From: Sedimentisphaerales bacterium
Lineage (GTDB): Bacteria > Planctomycetota > Phycisphaerae > Sedimentisphaerales > Anaerobacaceae
Length of the DNA stretch: 44,011 nt
Direction: 5' to 3'
NCBI GenBank assembly: GCA_030611315.1
Contig: JAUWPZ010000012.1
Coordinates: 1-44,011 of the forward strand
In this document: positions 1 through 8,592 of the stretch, one piece after another
Layout: each line of letters starts with the position of its first letter
How positions within the stretch are numbered: position 1 is the first letter of the stretch
Notes under the pieces: model-generated
What the model saw: only the letters and a program-made list of their open reading frames with translations
Told to the model about the DNA's origin: nothing
Databases searched by the model: none
Translations under genes and position numbers: made by a program

Positions 1-35
1 TTGTAAAGGATTCTCGACAAGTGTAGAGGGCAAGT

Positions 36-76
36 TAGTGAAGAGTGAGCTAAAGTGCCTAAAGTGAGCTAAAGTT
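36..76. repeat. CTAAAGTG-type degenerate repeat
   Basis: The words GAGCTAAAGTG, CCTAAAGTG and GAGCTAAAGT follow one another. The same words occur, partly in reverse complement, between pdxJ and hicB (about 27436-27528). The tract is non-coding. Confidence 0.7.
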
Positions 77-354
77 GGATTCTCGATTCTCATGATTGGT
101 GATTCCCCTAAGGCTTTTCCGTTTCGCTCCAAGGCTATTTACGAACGATGCTTTTTTGTGTGTCCAGCACCAAATTACGGCAGGAGCCTATTAAGTGCGG
201 GACGATTCGTGCGGTTCTCCGCTGTATCTTCCGCCGACGGGCGGTTAACGTTTACCTGCTGGCCCCTAAGGGACAAGCAAACATGCGGGTATTAAAACGC
301 ATTTACAGACAAAACTCAAATAGAAAATAGCGGCAAAGGGGCAAAGGCACCCCA

Positions 355-442
355 TTAGAAACAGAAGATGTGTTTCTAACCCCGATGAGATAACGCTCTG
401 CTATCTCATGGGGCAAGCGGGGTAAACAGATTTACACTGTTT
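355..442. other. Three consecutive hairpins
   Basis: Hairpin 1 pairs 355-363 (TTAGAAACA) with 371-379. Hairpin 2 pairs 380-392 (CCCC, a bulged G, ATGAGATA) with 402-413. Hairpin 3 pairs 424-429 (AAACAG) with 437-442. All arms match perfectly apart from the bulged G. Loops are 7, 9 and 7 nt. The function is unknown: a structured RNA, a transposon end or a palindromic repeat are all possible. No U-tract follows hairpins 1 and 2. Confidence 0.6.
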
Positions 443-587
443 TTATGGTAAAAGAAAAGGATAGCCACGAATTGGTACAAATTGGCACGAAAGGGGTAAA
501 AACGGTGTTTTTAATCAACAATTGGCCTGGCGGAGAGGAAATATATATAAATAGAGGGGATTTGCCGCGAAATAAAGCTTGTATTAT

Positions 588-658
588 GCTCCGCAATGGG
601 TATAATTAGAAATAAGCAGAAGCGGATTCTGGCAACTTAGGCAACGAGTTAATTGATT
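588..658 (+). repeat. 71-bp direct repeat, copy 1
   Basis: This matches 10727-10797 at about 68 of 71 positions, in the same orientation. The shared core runs from GCTCCGCAATGGGTATAATT to TAATTGATT. Similarity continues weakly upstream (CGCGAAATAAA at about 567 and 10705). This copy lies about 230 bp upstream of the PHP-ATPase gene. The second lies about 120 bp upstream of another small accessory cassette. Confidence 0.85.
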
Positions 659-885
659 ATTGATAGTTATTTAATGGATTGCAGCTTCGCAATGGATTTT
701 GCAGTCCTTAAGGACTGACATCCGCTTGCACGCCGCTTTCCACGTCAAAACGGCTTGCGAAGGGTAGTTTTAGAATGGATTGTTAGTATTTTGTTATAAA
801 GAGTGATTTCTTGTATATCATAGTGGATATTATCAGTAAAACTATATAATAACTTGTTAAGCCCTCTTGGCAATCGGAGGCATCC

Positions 886-2910
886 TTGAAGAAAATCGAC
901 TTACATATTCATACGGTGTCAACAGCCAGCGATAGTAGCTTTAGCTTTAATCTCGAGAACCTAAAAAGATACGTTTCCGAAGCTGGGCTGGATGCCATTG
1001 CGATAACAAATCATAATGTGTTTGATGGTACCCAGTTTAGGGAAATCGTGGATGCCCTAGACGTAGTTGTTTTTCCGGGAATAGAGGTTAACCTAGACTG
1101 TGGGCATGTATTAATAATCGGCCAAGTAGCCGATTTGGGAGACTTCGAGAATAAAGCTGAATCAGTGGCTCAGAAAATCACCCAAATTGGGGATAGCATT
1201 TCAATTGAGGACCTTGAAGGGATATTCGGGGAGCTAAATGATTATTTAGTGATACCGCATTACCAAAAAGGGCCATCAATCAAAGGGGAAGCTTTAAACA
1301 GGATTGCTAGTTACGTATCAGTCGGCGAGGTAGATAGCGCCAAGAAATTCATCCGCGCCATTAAAGATGAGACAATGCTTACTCCTGTCTTATTTAGTGA
1401 TGAGAGAATATGTGACGAGTTGGGCAGCCTTCCAACAAGACAAACTTTTATAGACTGTGGTGACTTGACCTTAAACGCTATTAAAGCATGCCTGAAAGAC
1501 AAGGGGAAGGTTGCTTTATCCGAAGACGATGGGAATGAGCTATTCCAGATTTTTGACGACGGCCAGAAGTTGTCGACGGGATTAAATGTCCTTCTCGGCG
1601 AAAGATCAACCGGAAAGACCTTTACTTTGGACAGAATTAATAAATCGCACGACAACGTAAAGTATATCGAGCAGTTTTCATTGGTTCAGCGAGACGCTAA
1701 GGCCGACGAACGCGAATTTAATGAAGCTCAAAGTAGAAAGCGAAGCCAGTTCACCGAAGTTTATTTATTTGGATTTAAGGTGGTTTTGAATGATGTTATG
1801 GAGGTTGACTTGCAGGCTAATGAGCGAGCGGTTGAGAATTACTTTAATAGTCTTATTAAATCTGCAGAGGAGCAAGAATTGGAGGATATCTTTTCCAGTA
1901 CAGCCCTATTTAATGAGTCAGTGTTCTCAATAAGTGAAGACGAAGTTTTGGATAAGTTGATTCGATCGGTTCAACAGGTAATTGAAAATCTTGAATTCCG
2001 GGATGTAATTGAAAAGTATATAGATCTTAATTCCATGAAGCAACTTGCATGTGAATTGATCGAACTTTTCCGGACAGAGAAATTTGAAACAAAGAAGAAA
2101 AAACATGTAAACAGTTTAGTACGAGACATCAAGGGAATATTGAAGAGGCACACAGCAGCGGTTCAAGTCGAAGATATAGACTTATATCAAGTAAGTATCG
2201 ACAAGAGGAAAATCAATAGATTCTCGGAAATTGTCAAATTCTTGCAGAAAGAGGCGATAATCTCGAAAGAAAGCATCCAAGGATTCAGCATTGTAGCGGA
2301 AAAGGGTGCATTTGCAGGCGCTGGAGAAATAAAGTCTGAAAGTGGTGTAAAAACAGCATTCAGTGAATCCTTTAAGGAATATGGACAACCTTATAATTAT
2401 TTGCAGACATTACTGACTAATGAAAGCCTTAAGCAGTCTAAGCTCTACAGATTGTTTGCAAAGATAAGCTATAGGACTCTAAACAAAGATGGAGCAGAGG
2501 TGTCCGGTGGCGAGCGATCTGAATTTAGGTTGCTGCAAAAAATAAATGATGCGCAAAATTACGACTTCTTACTGATTGATGAGCCGGAGTCTTCATTTGA
2601 CAACCTGTTTCTCAATAGCGACGTCAACCAACTCATTAGCAAGATTTCGGAGTCAATGCCGGTAGTTGTGGTTACGCACAACAATACAGTCGGAGCTTCA
2701 ATCGGGGCCGATTACCTACTGTATGCAAGTAAAGAAATTAAAGAAGGAGAGCCAGTGTACAAGTTGTACTCTGGTCATCCAACAGACCAAGAGCTTAAGT
2801 CACTGGACGGTACAATAATTAACAATCATGAGGTAATGCTGAACTCACTTGAGGCGGGCCATGACACCTACATTAAAAGGGGACAAGGATATGAAGCTAT
2901 TAAAAATTGA
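886..2910 (+). CDS. PHP-domain / ABC-type ATPase fusion (TrlF-like)
   Basis: The N-terminus is a PHP metallo-phosphoesterase domain: DLHIHT at residues 5-10, TNHN near 41, GIEVN near 65, IPHY near 124 and an SDER motif near 167. An ABC/SMC-type ATPase follows, with Walker A GERSTGKT (about 238-245), a long helical insert, signature SGGER (about 540-544), Walker B LLIDEPES (D565, E566) and an H-loop histidine near 598. This order is that of PHP-ATPase proteins annotated as TrlF-like; a role in nucleic-acid processing or defence is inferred, not shown. The canonical TDH of motif II reads TNH and the final D-x-H reads D-E-R, so metal binding may be altered. TTG start, with Shine-Dalgarno GGAGG at 876-880. 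The gene is AT-rich compared with the opp genes downstream, which suggests transfer. The next gene overlaps its end by 20 bp. Confidence 0.85.
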   Translation: MKKIDLHIHTVSTASDSSFSFNLENLKRYVSEAGLDAIAITNHNVFDGTQFREIVDALDVVVFPGIEVNLDCGHVLIIGQVADLGDFENKAESVAQKITQIGDSISIEDLEGIFGELNDYLVIPHYQKGPSIKGEALNRIASYVSVGEVDSAKKFIRAIKDETMLTPVLFSDERICDELGSLPTRQTFIDCGDLTLNAIKACLKDKGKVALSEDDGNELFQIFDDGQKLSTGLNVLLGERSTGKTFTLDRINKSHDNVKYIEQFSLVQRDAKADEREFNEAQSRKRSQFTEVYLFGFKVVLNDVMEVDLQANERAVENYFNSLIKSAEEQELEDIFSSTALFNESVFSISEDEVLDKLIRSVQQVIENLEFRDVIEKYIDLNSMKQLACELIELFRTEKFETKKKKHVNSLVRDIKGILKRHTAAVQVEDIDLYQVSIDKRKINRFSEIVKFLQKEAIISKESIQGFSIVAEKGAFAGAGEIKSESGVKTAFSESFKEYGQPYNYLQTLLTNESLKQSKLYRLFAKISYRTLNKDGAEVSGGERSEFRLLQKINDAQNYDFLLIDEPESSFDNLFLNSDVNQLISKISESMPVVVVTHNNTVGASIGADYLLYASKEIKEGEPVYKLYSGHPTDQELKSLDGTIINNHEVMLNSLEAGHDTYIKRGQGYEAIKN

Positions 2911-3208
2911 GGACAATAAAGGATATTATTTCGTTATCCAAGACAAATTCGCTACCGTAGACAAGATCACGAAAGAGGATCTTCTAAGGCTAGTGAGTCT
3001 GACGCTTGATATGAATCAGGAGGTGGAGTTTGATGAGTACGACGTTGATAACCTCAAGAATAAAGCACATCAGATTATCTACAAAAATATATTCGAGAAA
3101 CTGCAAGAGCTTAAAAAGAGAAGAAAGGAGTACACAGATGAATCGGAACGATTGTATTTGACGGAATATGAGAAATATCGAGAAGAGCCACCACAACAAG
3201 ACGTTTAA
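2891..3208 (+). CDS. Small charged protein, partner of the PHP-ATPase
   Basis: 105 aa. I chose the ATG at 2891 over the upstream in-frame ATG at 2849 because a purine-rich AAGGGGACAAGG precedes it, and MKLLKIEDNKGYYF looks like a natural N-terminus. The gene overlaps the end of the PHP-ATPase gene by 20 bp, so the two are probably translationally coupled. The N-terminal half is mixed alpha/beta and acidic (EVEFDEYD). The C-terminal half is predicted helical and charged (HQIIYKNIFEKLQELK, then DESERLYLTEYEKY), which suggests a protein-protein interface. There is no signal peptide, membrane segment or catalytic motif. It resembles small hypothetical proteins with the same DESERLYL-EYEKY ending, but I cannot name a function. 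Confidence 0.8.
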   Translation: MKLLKIEDNKGYYFVIQDKFATVDKITKEDLLRLVSLTLDMNQEVEFDEYDVDNLKNKAHQIIYKNIFEKLQELKKRRKEYTDESERLYLTEYEKYREEPPQQDV

Positions 3209-3262
3209 CCGGAAAAAGATTGCGAATGATTGGACAGGTACAAATACAGATTAGAGGAACTC

Positions 3263-4513
3263 ATGCCAGACCAAACAATTAAATGTCCGAAGTGTGGGGC
3301 AGAGATTGAATTAAATCAAGCTCTGACCGGACAAATAGAGCAGAGCATTAAGTTAAGGTATGAAGCCGAAGCGGCAGAAAAGACTAAAGAGCTTGATAAG
3401 GAAAAAATGATTCTCAAGCAGAAAGCTAAAGAGCTTGAGGCTAAAGGGCAGGCTATCGATGAACAGGTTGCCGAACAGCTAAAGACGGAGCGCAAAGAGA
3501 TTGCCGAGGCGGAACGCAAGAAAATTATTGCTGAGCAGTCTGAACAGACGAAGGCTCTCGAAGAAGAATTAGAAGAAAAGCGAAAACAACTTTCCGAAGC
3601 AAATAAACAAGAATTAGAACTTAGAAAACAACAGCAAAAGCTTAAGGAAGAAAAAGAAGCCTTTGAATTAACTGTTCAACGCAAATTGGATGAGGAACGA
3701 AAGACAATTGCAGAACAGGCCGGTAAAAAAGCTGCTGACGAGCAACAACTCAAGATGCGTGAAAAAGACGATCAGCTTGCAGCAATGAAAAAACAGATTG
3801 ACGAACTTAAACGAAAAGCTGAGGTCGGTTCACAGGAAGCACAGGGCGAAGCTCTTGAAAAGGAGCTTCAGGAATATCTGGAAAGAACTTTCCCTTATGA
3901 CAGATTCCAAGAAGTTAAAAAGGGCACAAGGGGAGCGGATATATTACAGATAGTCCATAACCAGACCGGAAAGGAATGCGGTAAAATATTATGGGAATCA
4001 AAGAATACAAAGGACTTTCAAAAAACATGGACAGATAAATTGAAAAAAGACCAGCAACAGGCTAATGCTGATATTGCGGTTATAATGTCTGTTGCATTGC
4101 CTGCCGGAATCGATAGCTTTGATATATATGATGGTGTTTGGGTTACTGATTATAAATCGGTAAAAGGACTTGCCACCGCCCTTAGACAAGGTTTGATAGA
4201 AGTGGCAAGACAGAAGCTTATTACAACCGGTCAAGATAGTATCAAAGATGTACTTTACCAGTATATAACCGGCCAGGAATTTATAATGCGCATCCGTGCG
4301 GTAGTTGAAGCATTCCAGAGAATGAACGATGAGCTTGCTAAGGAAAAGCGTGCTATGACAAGGATATGGAGCAGCAGAGAAAAACAAATTACAGCTGTTA
4401 TTGAAAATGTCGCCGGTATACATGGCTCGATAGAAGGCCTTGTAGGTGCCCAGAAAGCTTTGCCTGAAATTGGACATCTTTCGCTCGAAGCAATTGCGGA
4501 TGAAGAGGAATAG
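3263..4513 (+). CDS. DUF2130 protein: zinc knuckle, coiled coil, PD-(D/E)XK-like domain
   Basis: 416 aa from the ATG at 3263, preceded by AGAGGA at about 3254-3259; a TTG at 3230 would add 11 residues without a good ribosome-binding site. Residues 6-13 carry a CPKC zinc motif. About 30-200 is a long Glu/Lys-rich coiled coil. The C-terminal part carries GAD (D226), then WESKN (E245, K247) and a WTDKLKKDQ helix, the layout expected of a PD-(D/E)XK nuclease fold, to which DUF2130 is thought to belong. Cleavage of DNA or RNA is therefore possible but undemonstrated. It lies 54 bp after the 105-aa gene in the same direction and shares its AT-rich composition, so I read the three genes as one cassette. 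Confidence 0.85.
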   Translation: MPDQTIKCPKCGAEIELNQALTGQIEQSIKLRYEAEAAEKTKELDKEKMILKQKAKELEAKGQAIDEQVAEQLKTERKEIAEAERKKIIAEQSEQTKALEEELEEKRKQLSEANKQELELRKQQQKLKEEKEAFELTVQRKLDEERKTIAEQAGKKAADEQQLKMREKDDQLAAMKKQIDELKRKAEVGSQEAQGEALEKELQEYLERTFPYDRFQEVKKGTRGADILQIVHNQTGKECGKILWESKNTKDFQKTWTDKLKKDQQQANADIAVIMSVALPAGIDSFDIYDGVWVTDYKSVKGLATALRQGLIEVARQKLITTGQDSIKDVLYQYITGQEFIMRIRAVVEAFQRMNDELAKEKRAMTRIWSSREKQITAVIENVAGIHGSIEGLVGAQKALPEIGHLSLEAIADEEE

Positions 4514-4837
4514 TTTTAGAACCCCGAATAAGCCGCGAATTTCATTTTTTAAAGGCAACTCTCGCAGCTGCTACCAGGGGCATTTTGTCGCCTGTCGTCA
4601 ATGTCGATAGAAGAGACTTATTCGGAAATAAATTGAAAAAACACCCGGATTAAGGTACAAAAAATCGAGTGGTAAATCGTGATTATACCCTTAAGTGTAA
4701 TAAATTCCCGCGATTAGGATTGTAAATTATTGTTTTAAGGTTACTACCTGTGGCACAAGTTGCCCCGCCCCTATGGGGCAGGCGAACAAAAAGGAAATTT
4801 CAATCGTGAGCACTATAGAGTAAAAACGCACTACGCA
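4514..4837. other. Intergenic region upstream of the opp operon
   Basis: No gene is seen. It holds a GC-rich hairpin at 4761-4780 (TGCCCC/GGGGCA, or GCCCC-TAT-GGGGC) and ends in a degenerate TACGCAATGCGAGATACGAG-type repeat (about 4827-4852) that runs into the start of the substrate-binding-protein gene. AT-rich sequence at about 4620-4735 probably contains the operon promoter, but I cannot fix -35/-10 boxes with confidence. Confidence 0.5.
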
Positions 4838-6652
4838 ATGCGAGATACGAGAGTGAAGTTTTTAGTTTTTTTATTTTCGGCGGTTTTACTGATTACTTCC
4901 GGGTGCGAGCGCCGGCCGGCCGAGGCGGATGCGGACCAGATGGCGCTGCGGCACGTGCTTTACAGCAGGGTATCCGGGCTGGACCCTGCCAACGTGCGGG
5001 ACACATATTCGCGTCTTGTAGTCAGCCAGATTTTCGAGCCGCTGTACGATTATCACTTCCTGAAACGTCCGTACCAACTGATACCCGCCCTTGCTGAGCA
5101 GATGCCGCAAATCAGCGAAGACAAGCTCGTCTATACGATAAAAATCAAAAAAGGCGTCTATTTCCAGGATGATAACTGTTTCCCTCAAGGCATAGGCAGG
5201 GAATTAGAGGCCGAGGACTTTATTTTCTCCCTTAAGAGAATTGCCGACATCAAGAACCTCAGCCCAAACTGGACTTATATAGACAACAGAATTGCCGGGC
5301 TGGACGAGTTTCGCGAATATACCAAGACCTGCCGAAGCGCCGAGGATGTGGACTATTCGCGTAATGTCGAAGGACTATCAAGCCGGGATGAATACACGCT
5401 GGTTATCAAGCTCAAAAAGCCCTGGCCGCAGGTCGTCCATAGCATCATGGCCAATACCGCCTTTGCGCCTGTGGCTAAAGAAGCGGTCGATTACTACGGC
5501 GAGGATATTATCAGCCATCCGGTCGGTACGGGGGCATTTAAGCTGAGCGCGTGGCGCCGCGGCAGCTATATCGAATTAGTGCGCAACGGCAATTTCAGAG
5601 GACAAGTATATCCGAGCCGGGGCGAGGAAGGTGACGCCGAGGCCGGCTATCTCGACGATGCCGGCCGGGCAATACCTTTCGCCGACAAGGTCGTCTGGAC
5701 GATTATCGAAGAATATCGGCCCACATGGCTGCTGTTCATGCAGGGGAAACTCGACGCGAGCGTAATACCCAAAGACAACTACGACGAGGTCATGGCCGGC
5801 AGCGGGGAGCTGACCGAGGCGATGAAGCAGCGCAATATTCATCTGAAAACTTTCAGCGACCCGTCAACATACTGGCTCGGCTTTAATATGGCGGACGAGG
5901 TCCTCGGGCCGAACAAGGCCCTGCGGCGTGCAATAAGCCATGCAATAGACCGCGAAAAGTTCATCGAGCTGTTCTTCAACAACCGGCATTTAGTGGCACA
6001 CGGGCTGATACCGCCCATGATGCCTTCTTACAATCGCCGGATAAAAGAAAAAGGATATTCAAAGTACGACCCGGAAAAGGCCAGAGAGCTGTTGGAGCAG
6101 GCTGCGGAGACTAACGGCGGAAAAATCCCCGGACTGAAAATAGCTATGCCCGGCATAGATACATTTTATCGCCAGTACGGACAATTTCTCAAACGCAACC
6201 TTAACGCTATCGGCCTCGAAGTAGAAATCCAATACACCGATAGACCCACATATCAGGAGAGGCTCAATGCCGGGCAGGTGCAGATGTTCGCCTCGGGCCA
6301 CAGCGCCGGGATACCGGATGCGCAGGATTTCATGTCGCTGTTCCGCAGCAAGAACGGAACACAAGCAGCAAATGGATTCAACTACTCGAACGCGAGGTTC
6401 GATGAATTGTACGAGCAGGCTCAAGTGATGAGCGACAGTCCGCAGCGCCGGCGGCTTTACCGTCAGATGGAGCTTATCGTGCTGGAGGATTGCCCGGCGG
6501 CATTTCTGAACCACCGGGTCGCGTACGTATTGTGCCACGACTGGTACAAGAACTATAAACCACACGCCTTTGCATACGGCCTGAGCAAGTACCGCCGAAT
6601 CGATAAGGCCAAACGCTCAGCATATAACGAACTTGTAAAGAAGAGTAAATGA
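4838..6652 (+). CDS. Oligopeptide/dipeptide ABC transporter substrate-binding lipoprotein
   Basis: 604 aa from the ATG at 4838. A hydrophobic segment (FLVFLFSAVLLITSGC) with lipobox ITSGC marks a lipoprotein signal peptide. A GTG at 4853 is an equally possible start, and neither has a clear Shine-Dalgarno because a degenerate repeat covers the site. The mature part is an SBP family 5 protein: RHVLYSRVSGLDPANVRDTY at the N-terminus, an EAEDFIFSLKRI segment, and HPVGTGAFKL in the middle. It would capture peptides, or another family-5 ligand, at the membrane surface for the two permeases. Its stop overlaps the next ATG (ATGA). This is the first gene of a five-gene importer operon. Confidence 0.9.
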   Translation: MRDTRVKFLVFLFSAVLLITSGCERRPAEADADQMALRHVLYSRVSGLDPANVRDTYSRLVVSQIFEPLYDYHFLKRPYQLIPALAEQMPQISEDKLVYTIKIKKGVYFQDDNCFPQGIGRELEAEDFIFSLKRIADIKNLSPNWTYIDNRIAGLDEFREYTKTCRSAEDVDYSRNVEGLSSRDEYTLVIKLKKPWPQVVHSIMANTAFAPVAKEAVDYYGEDIISHPVGTGAFKLSAWRRGSYIELVRNGNFRGQVYPSRGEEGDAEAGYLDDAGRAIPFADKVVWTIIEEYRPTWLLFMQGKLDASVIPKDNYDEVMAGSGELTEAMKQRNIHLKTFSDPSTYWLGFNMADEVLGPNKALRRAISHAIDREKFIELFFNNRHLVAHGLIPPMMPSYNRRIKEKGYSKYDPEKARELLEQAAETNGGKIPGLKIAMPGIDTFYRQYGQFLKRNLNAIGLEVEIQYTDRPTYQERLNAGQVQMFASGHSAGIPDAQDFMSLFRSKNGTQAANGFNYSNARFDELYEQAQVMSDSPQRRRLYRQMELIVLEDCPAAFLNHRVAYVLCHDWYKNYKPHAFAYGLSKYRRIDKAKRSAYNELVKKSK

Positions 6653-7587
6653 GAACGTATATAATAAGGCGGCTTCTATATACTATACCGATTGTGTTCG
6701 GGGTGCTGCTGCTGAGCTTCGTATTGTTCAGCGTTGTCGGGGGCGATGTATCCATTGAAATGGCCGGCGAAGGCGCCGGCGCCGAGACAATCGAGGAAAT
6801 TCGGCAGGAATACGGCCTGAACAAGCCGCTGCTGTTAGCATGGGACAGCCAATTCGTGAACCATTTCAAAAATGCCCTGACGTTTAATTTCGGCAAAGCC
6901 CGCGACCGCGAGCCGGTCATCGATAAAATCAAGAGGGGCGTGGGGCCTTCTCTGGCGCTCACTGTGCCGATGTTTTTCGGTGTGGTGATAATTTCGGTCA
7001 GCTTGTCGCTTGTCTTAGCGTTTGTGCATGGTTCGGCGTGGGACACTATCGGCGTGGTCATCTGCGTTGCGGGGATGAGTATCCCTTTTTTGAGCTTTAT
7101 CTTTTTCGGCCAGTATTTTCTCGCATATAAATGGGGGCTTTTTCCGGTATTCTTTTCGCCGGATTATTCATTGGCACAGAACTTAGGCTTACCGGTGCTG
7201 ATTGGCATAGCGGCGGGTCTGGGGGGCAACGTGCGGTTTTATCGAACGGTGATGCTCGACGAGATGCGAAGCGATTACGTTCGCACGGCCTTTGCGAAAG
7301 GGCTGAGCGCGAGACGCGTGCTGTTCAAGCACGTTCTGAAAAACGCGATGGTGCCGGTCATTACACGCGTAGTCCTGGCGATACCGTTTTTGTTTCTCGG
7401 GTCGGTACTGCTCGAGAGGTTCTTCGGGATTCCGGGATTAGGCTATCTTATGGTCGAGGCCATCGGCTCACGTGACTACCGCATCATCAGCGCGATGACT
7501 TACATAAGCGCGATACTTTTTGTGGTGTTCAATCTTATAACGGATATTTGCTACTCGCTTGTTGACCCGAGGATAGCTCTTGAGTGA
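6649..7587 (+). CDS. Oligopeptide ABC transporter permease, OppB/DppB type
   Basis: 312 aa, starting within the ATGA overlap with the binding-protein gene. The N-terminal MRTYIIRRLLYTIPIVFGVL is the characteristic first helix of DppB/OppB. About six transmembrane helices are apparent. The EAA loop (VRTAFAKGLSARRVLFKHVLKNA, about 218-240) is the contact site for the ATPases. The C-terminus ends in DPRIALE, typical of the family. Length is normal. It forms the membrane channel with the next gene product. Confidence 0.92.
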   Translation: MRTYIIRRLLYTIPIVFGVLLLSFVLFSVVGGDVSIEMAGEGAGAETIEEIRQEYGLNKPLLLAWDSQFVNHFKNALTFNFGKARDREPVIDKIKRGVGPSLALTVPMFFGVVIISVSLSLVLAFVHGSAWDTIGVVICVAGMSIPFLSFIFFGQYFLAYKWGLFPVFFSPDYSLAQNLGLPVLIGIAAGLGGNVRFYRTVMLDEMRSDYVRTAFAKGLSARRVLFKHVLKNAMVPVITRVVLAIPFLFLGSVLLERFFGIPGLGYLMVEAIGSRDYRIISAMTYISAILFVVFNLITDICYSLVDPRIALE

Positions 7588-8548
7588 ACATCGGCATATA
7601 ATAAAGACAGATGCGCCTCCAACATCTTCTGTCGAAGACAGAAGCCGGGGCGGCGGTCTCTGGAGAGACGGCCTCAGGCGGCTCGGCAGGCGCAAGCTCG
7701 CGATGGCCTGCCTGGCGGTGATAATATTATATTTCCTGCTTGCGGGATTTATCCACTTGGCCGAGCTATTCGACTGGCCGGTCGGGCCGATGCGGTGGCA
7801 GGAAGAGGCGGGGAAATCATACTCGCCGCCAGGCTCGAAAAACATCTTCGGCACAGATATGTTCGGGCAATCCGTGCTGCGAAAAACATTGTACGGGGCG
7901 AAAATATCAATAACGGTTGCGCTCTGCGCATCGCTAATCAGCATTGCCATCGGAGTTCCTTTAGGGGCTATCGCAGGGTATTTTCGCGGCTTTACGGATG
8001 ATGTAATAGTCTGGATTTATTCAACTTTAAGCTCCATTCCATATATTCTGCTGATATTGGCATTCACGGTTGTGCTGCGCGATAGGAGTATTTTCGGCCA
8101 TAAACTGGCGGGCATCACTGCGGTTTATTTAGCCATAGGATTGACAAGCTGGGTCGGGGTGTGCAGGCTGATTCGCGGAGAGGTCATCAAGCACAAGGAC
8201 AGGGGATACGTTCAAGCGGCTCTCAGCTACGGATGCGGCAGGTGGCGAATCATCTTCAGGCATATACTGCCGAATGTTTTTCACGTTGTGATAATCGACT
8301 TTTCGCTGCGATTTGTTGCGTTTGTCCACGCGGAAGTTATTTTGAGCTTCTTAGGCCTCGGAGAAACAAACAATCCGAGCTGGGGAGCGATGATTAACGA
8401 TGCGAGGATGGAGCTTTCGCGAGGAGTATGGTGGCAAATGGTGGCGGCCACGGCGGCGATATTCGTTCTTTCGCTGGCATTGAATATCTTCGGGGACGCC
8501 CTGAGGGACTCGCTGGACCCGAAGCTTCGAATTACTCGTGAATCGTGA
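7580..8548 (+). CDS. Oligopeptide ABC transporter permease, OppC/DppC type
   Basis: 322 aa. TTG start at 7580 with GAGGA at about 7569-7573, overlapping the end of the previous permease gene by 8 bp. OppC family features are seen: a FGTDMFGQSVLRKTLYGAK segment after the first helix, five or so further helices, an EAA loop (QAALSYGCGRWRIIFRHILPN) and SFLGLGETNNPSWGAMIND. The last residues, after the conserved DSLDPKLRI, are TRES, and the stop codon lies in the second unit of a 7-bp tandem repeat (8537-8571). The very end of the protein is therefore repeat-derived. Confidence 0.92.
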   Translation: MSEHRHIIKTDAPPTSSVEDRSRGGGLWRDGLRRLGRRKLAMACLAVIILYFLLAGFIHLAELFDWPVGPMRWQEEAGKSYSPPGSKNIFGTDMFGQSVLRKTLYGAKISITVALCASLISIAIGVPLGAIAGYFRGFTDDVIVWIYSTLSSIPYILLILAFTVVLRDRSIFGHKLAGITAVYLAIGLTSWVGVCRLIRGEVIKHKDRGYVQAALSYGCGRWRIIFRHILPNVFHVVIIDFSLRFVAFVHAEVILSFLGLGETNNPSWGAMINDARMELSRGVWWQMVAATAAIFVLSLALNIFGDALRDSLDPKLRITRES

Positions 8549-8571
8549 ATCGTGAATTGTGAATCGTGAAT
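8537..8571. repeat. Five tandem copies of CGTGAAT
   Basis: Four units are CGTGAAT and one is TGTGAAT. The tract begins inside the 3' end of the OppC gene, provides its stop codon (8546-8548), and ends about 20 bp before the ATPase start. Confidence 0.9.
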
Positions 8572-8592
8572 AAAAACGAGAAGTAGAAGAAT

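Larger units (their letters stand above)
1..885. other. Gene-free leader region with hairpins and repeats
   Basis: I see no convincing gene here. Two short overlapping ATG frames near positions 92-330 lack ribosome-binding sites and resemble no family I know. The stretch holds CTAAAGTG-type repeats (about 36-76), a CCGCC/GGGCGG hairpin near 231-244, three consecutive hairpins (355-442), a string resembling the CCACGAATT...CACGAA repeats of environmental genomes (about 465-500), and the first copy of a 71-bp repeat (588-658). The next gene starts at 886. The region may be the worn edge of a genomic island, but no integrase or tRNA is visible to prove this. Confidence 0.6.

Noticed and set aside
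92-330. Two short ATG-started frames near the window start
   Set aside because: No ribosome-binding site, no resemblance to a family I know, and they lie in repeat- and hairpin-rich DNA.
8537-8571. CRISPR-like array
   Set aside because: The units are 7 bp with no spacers; no cas genes are near.
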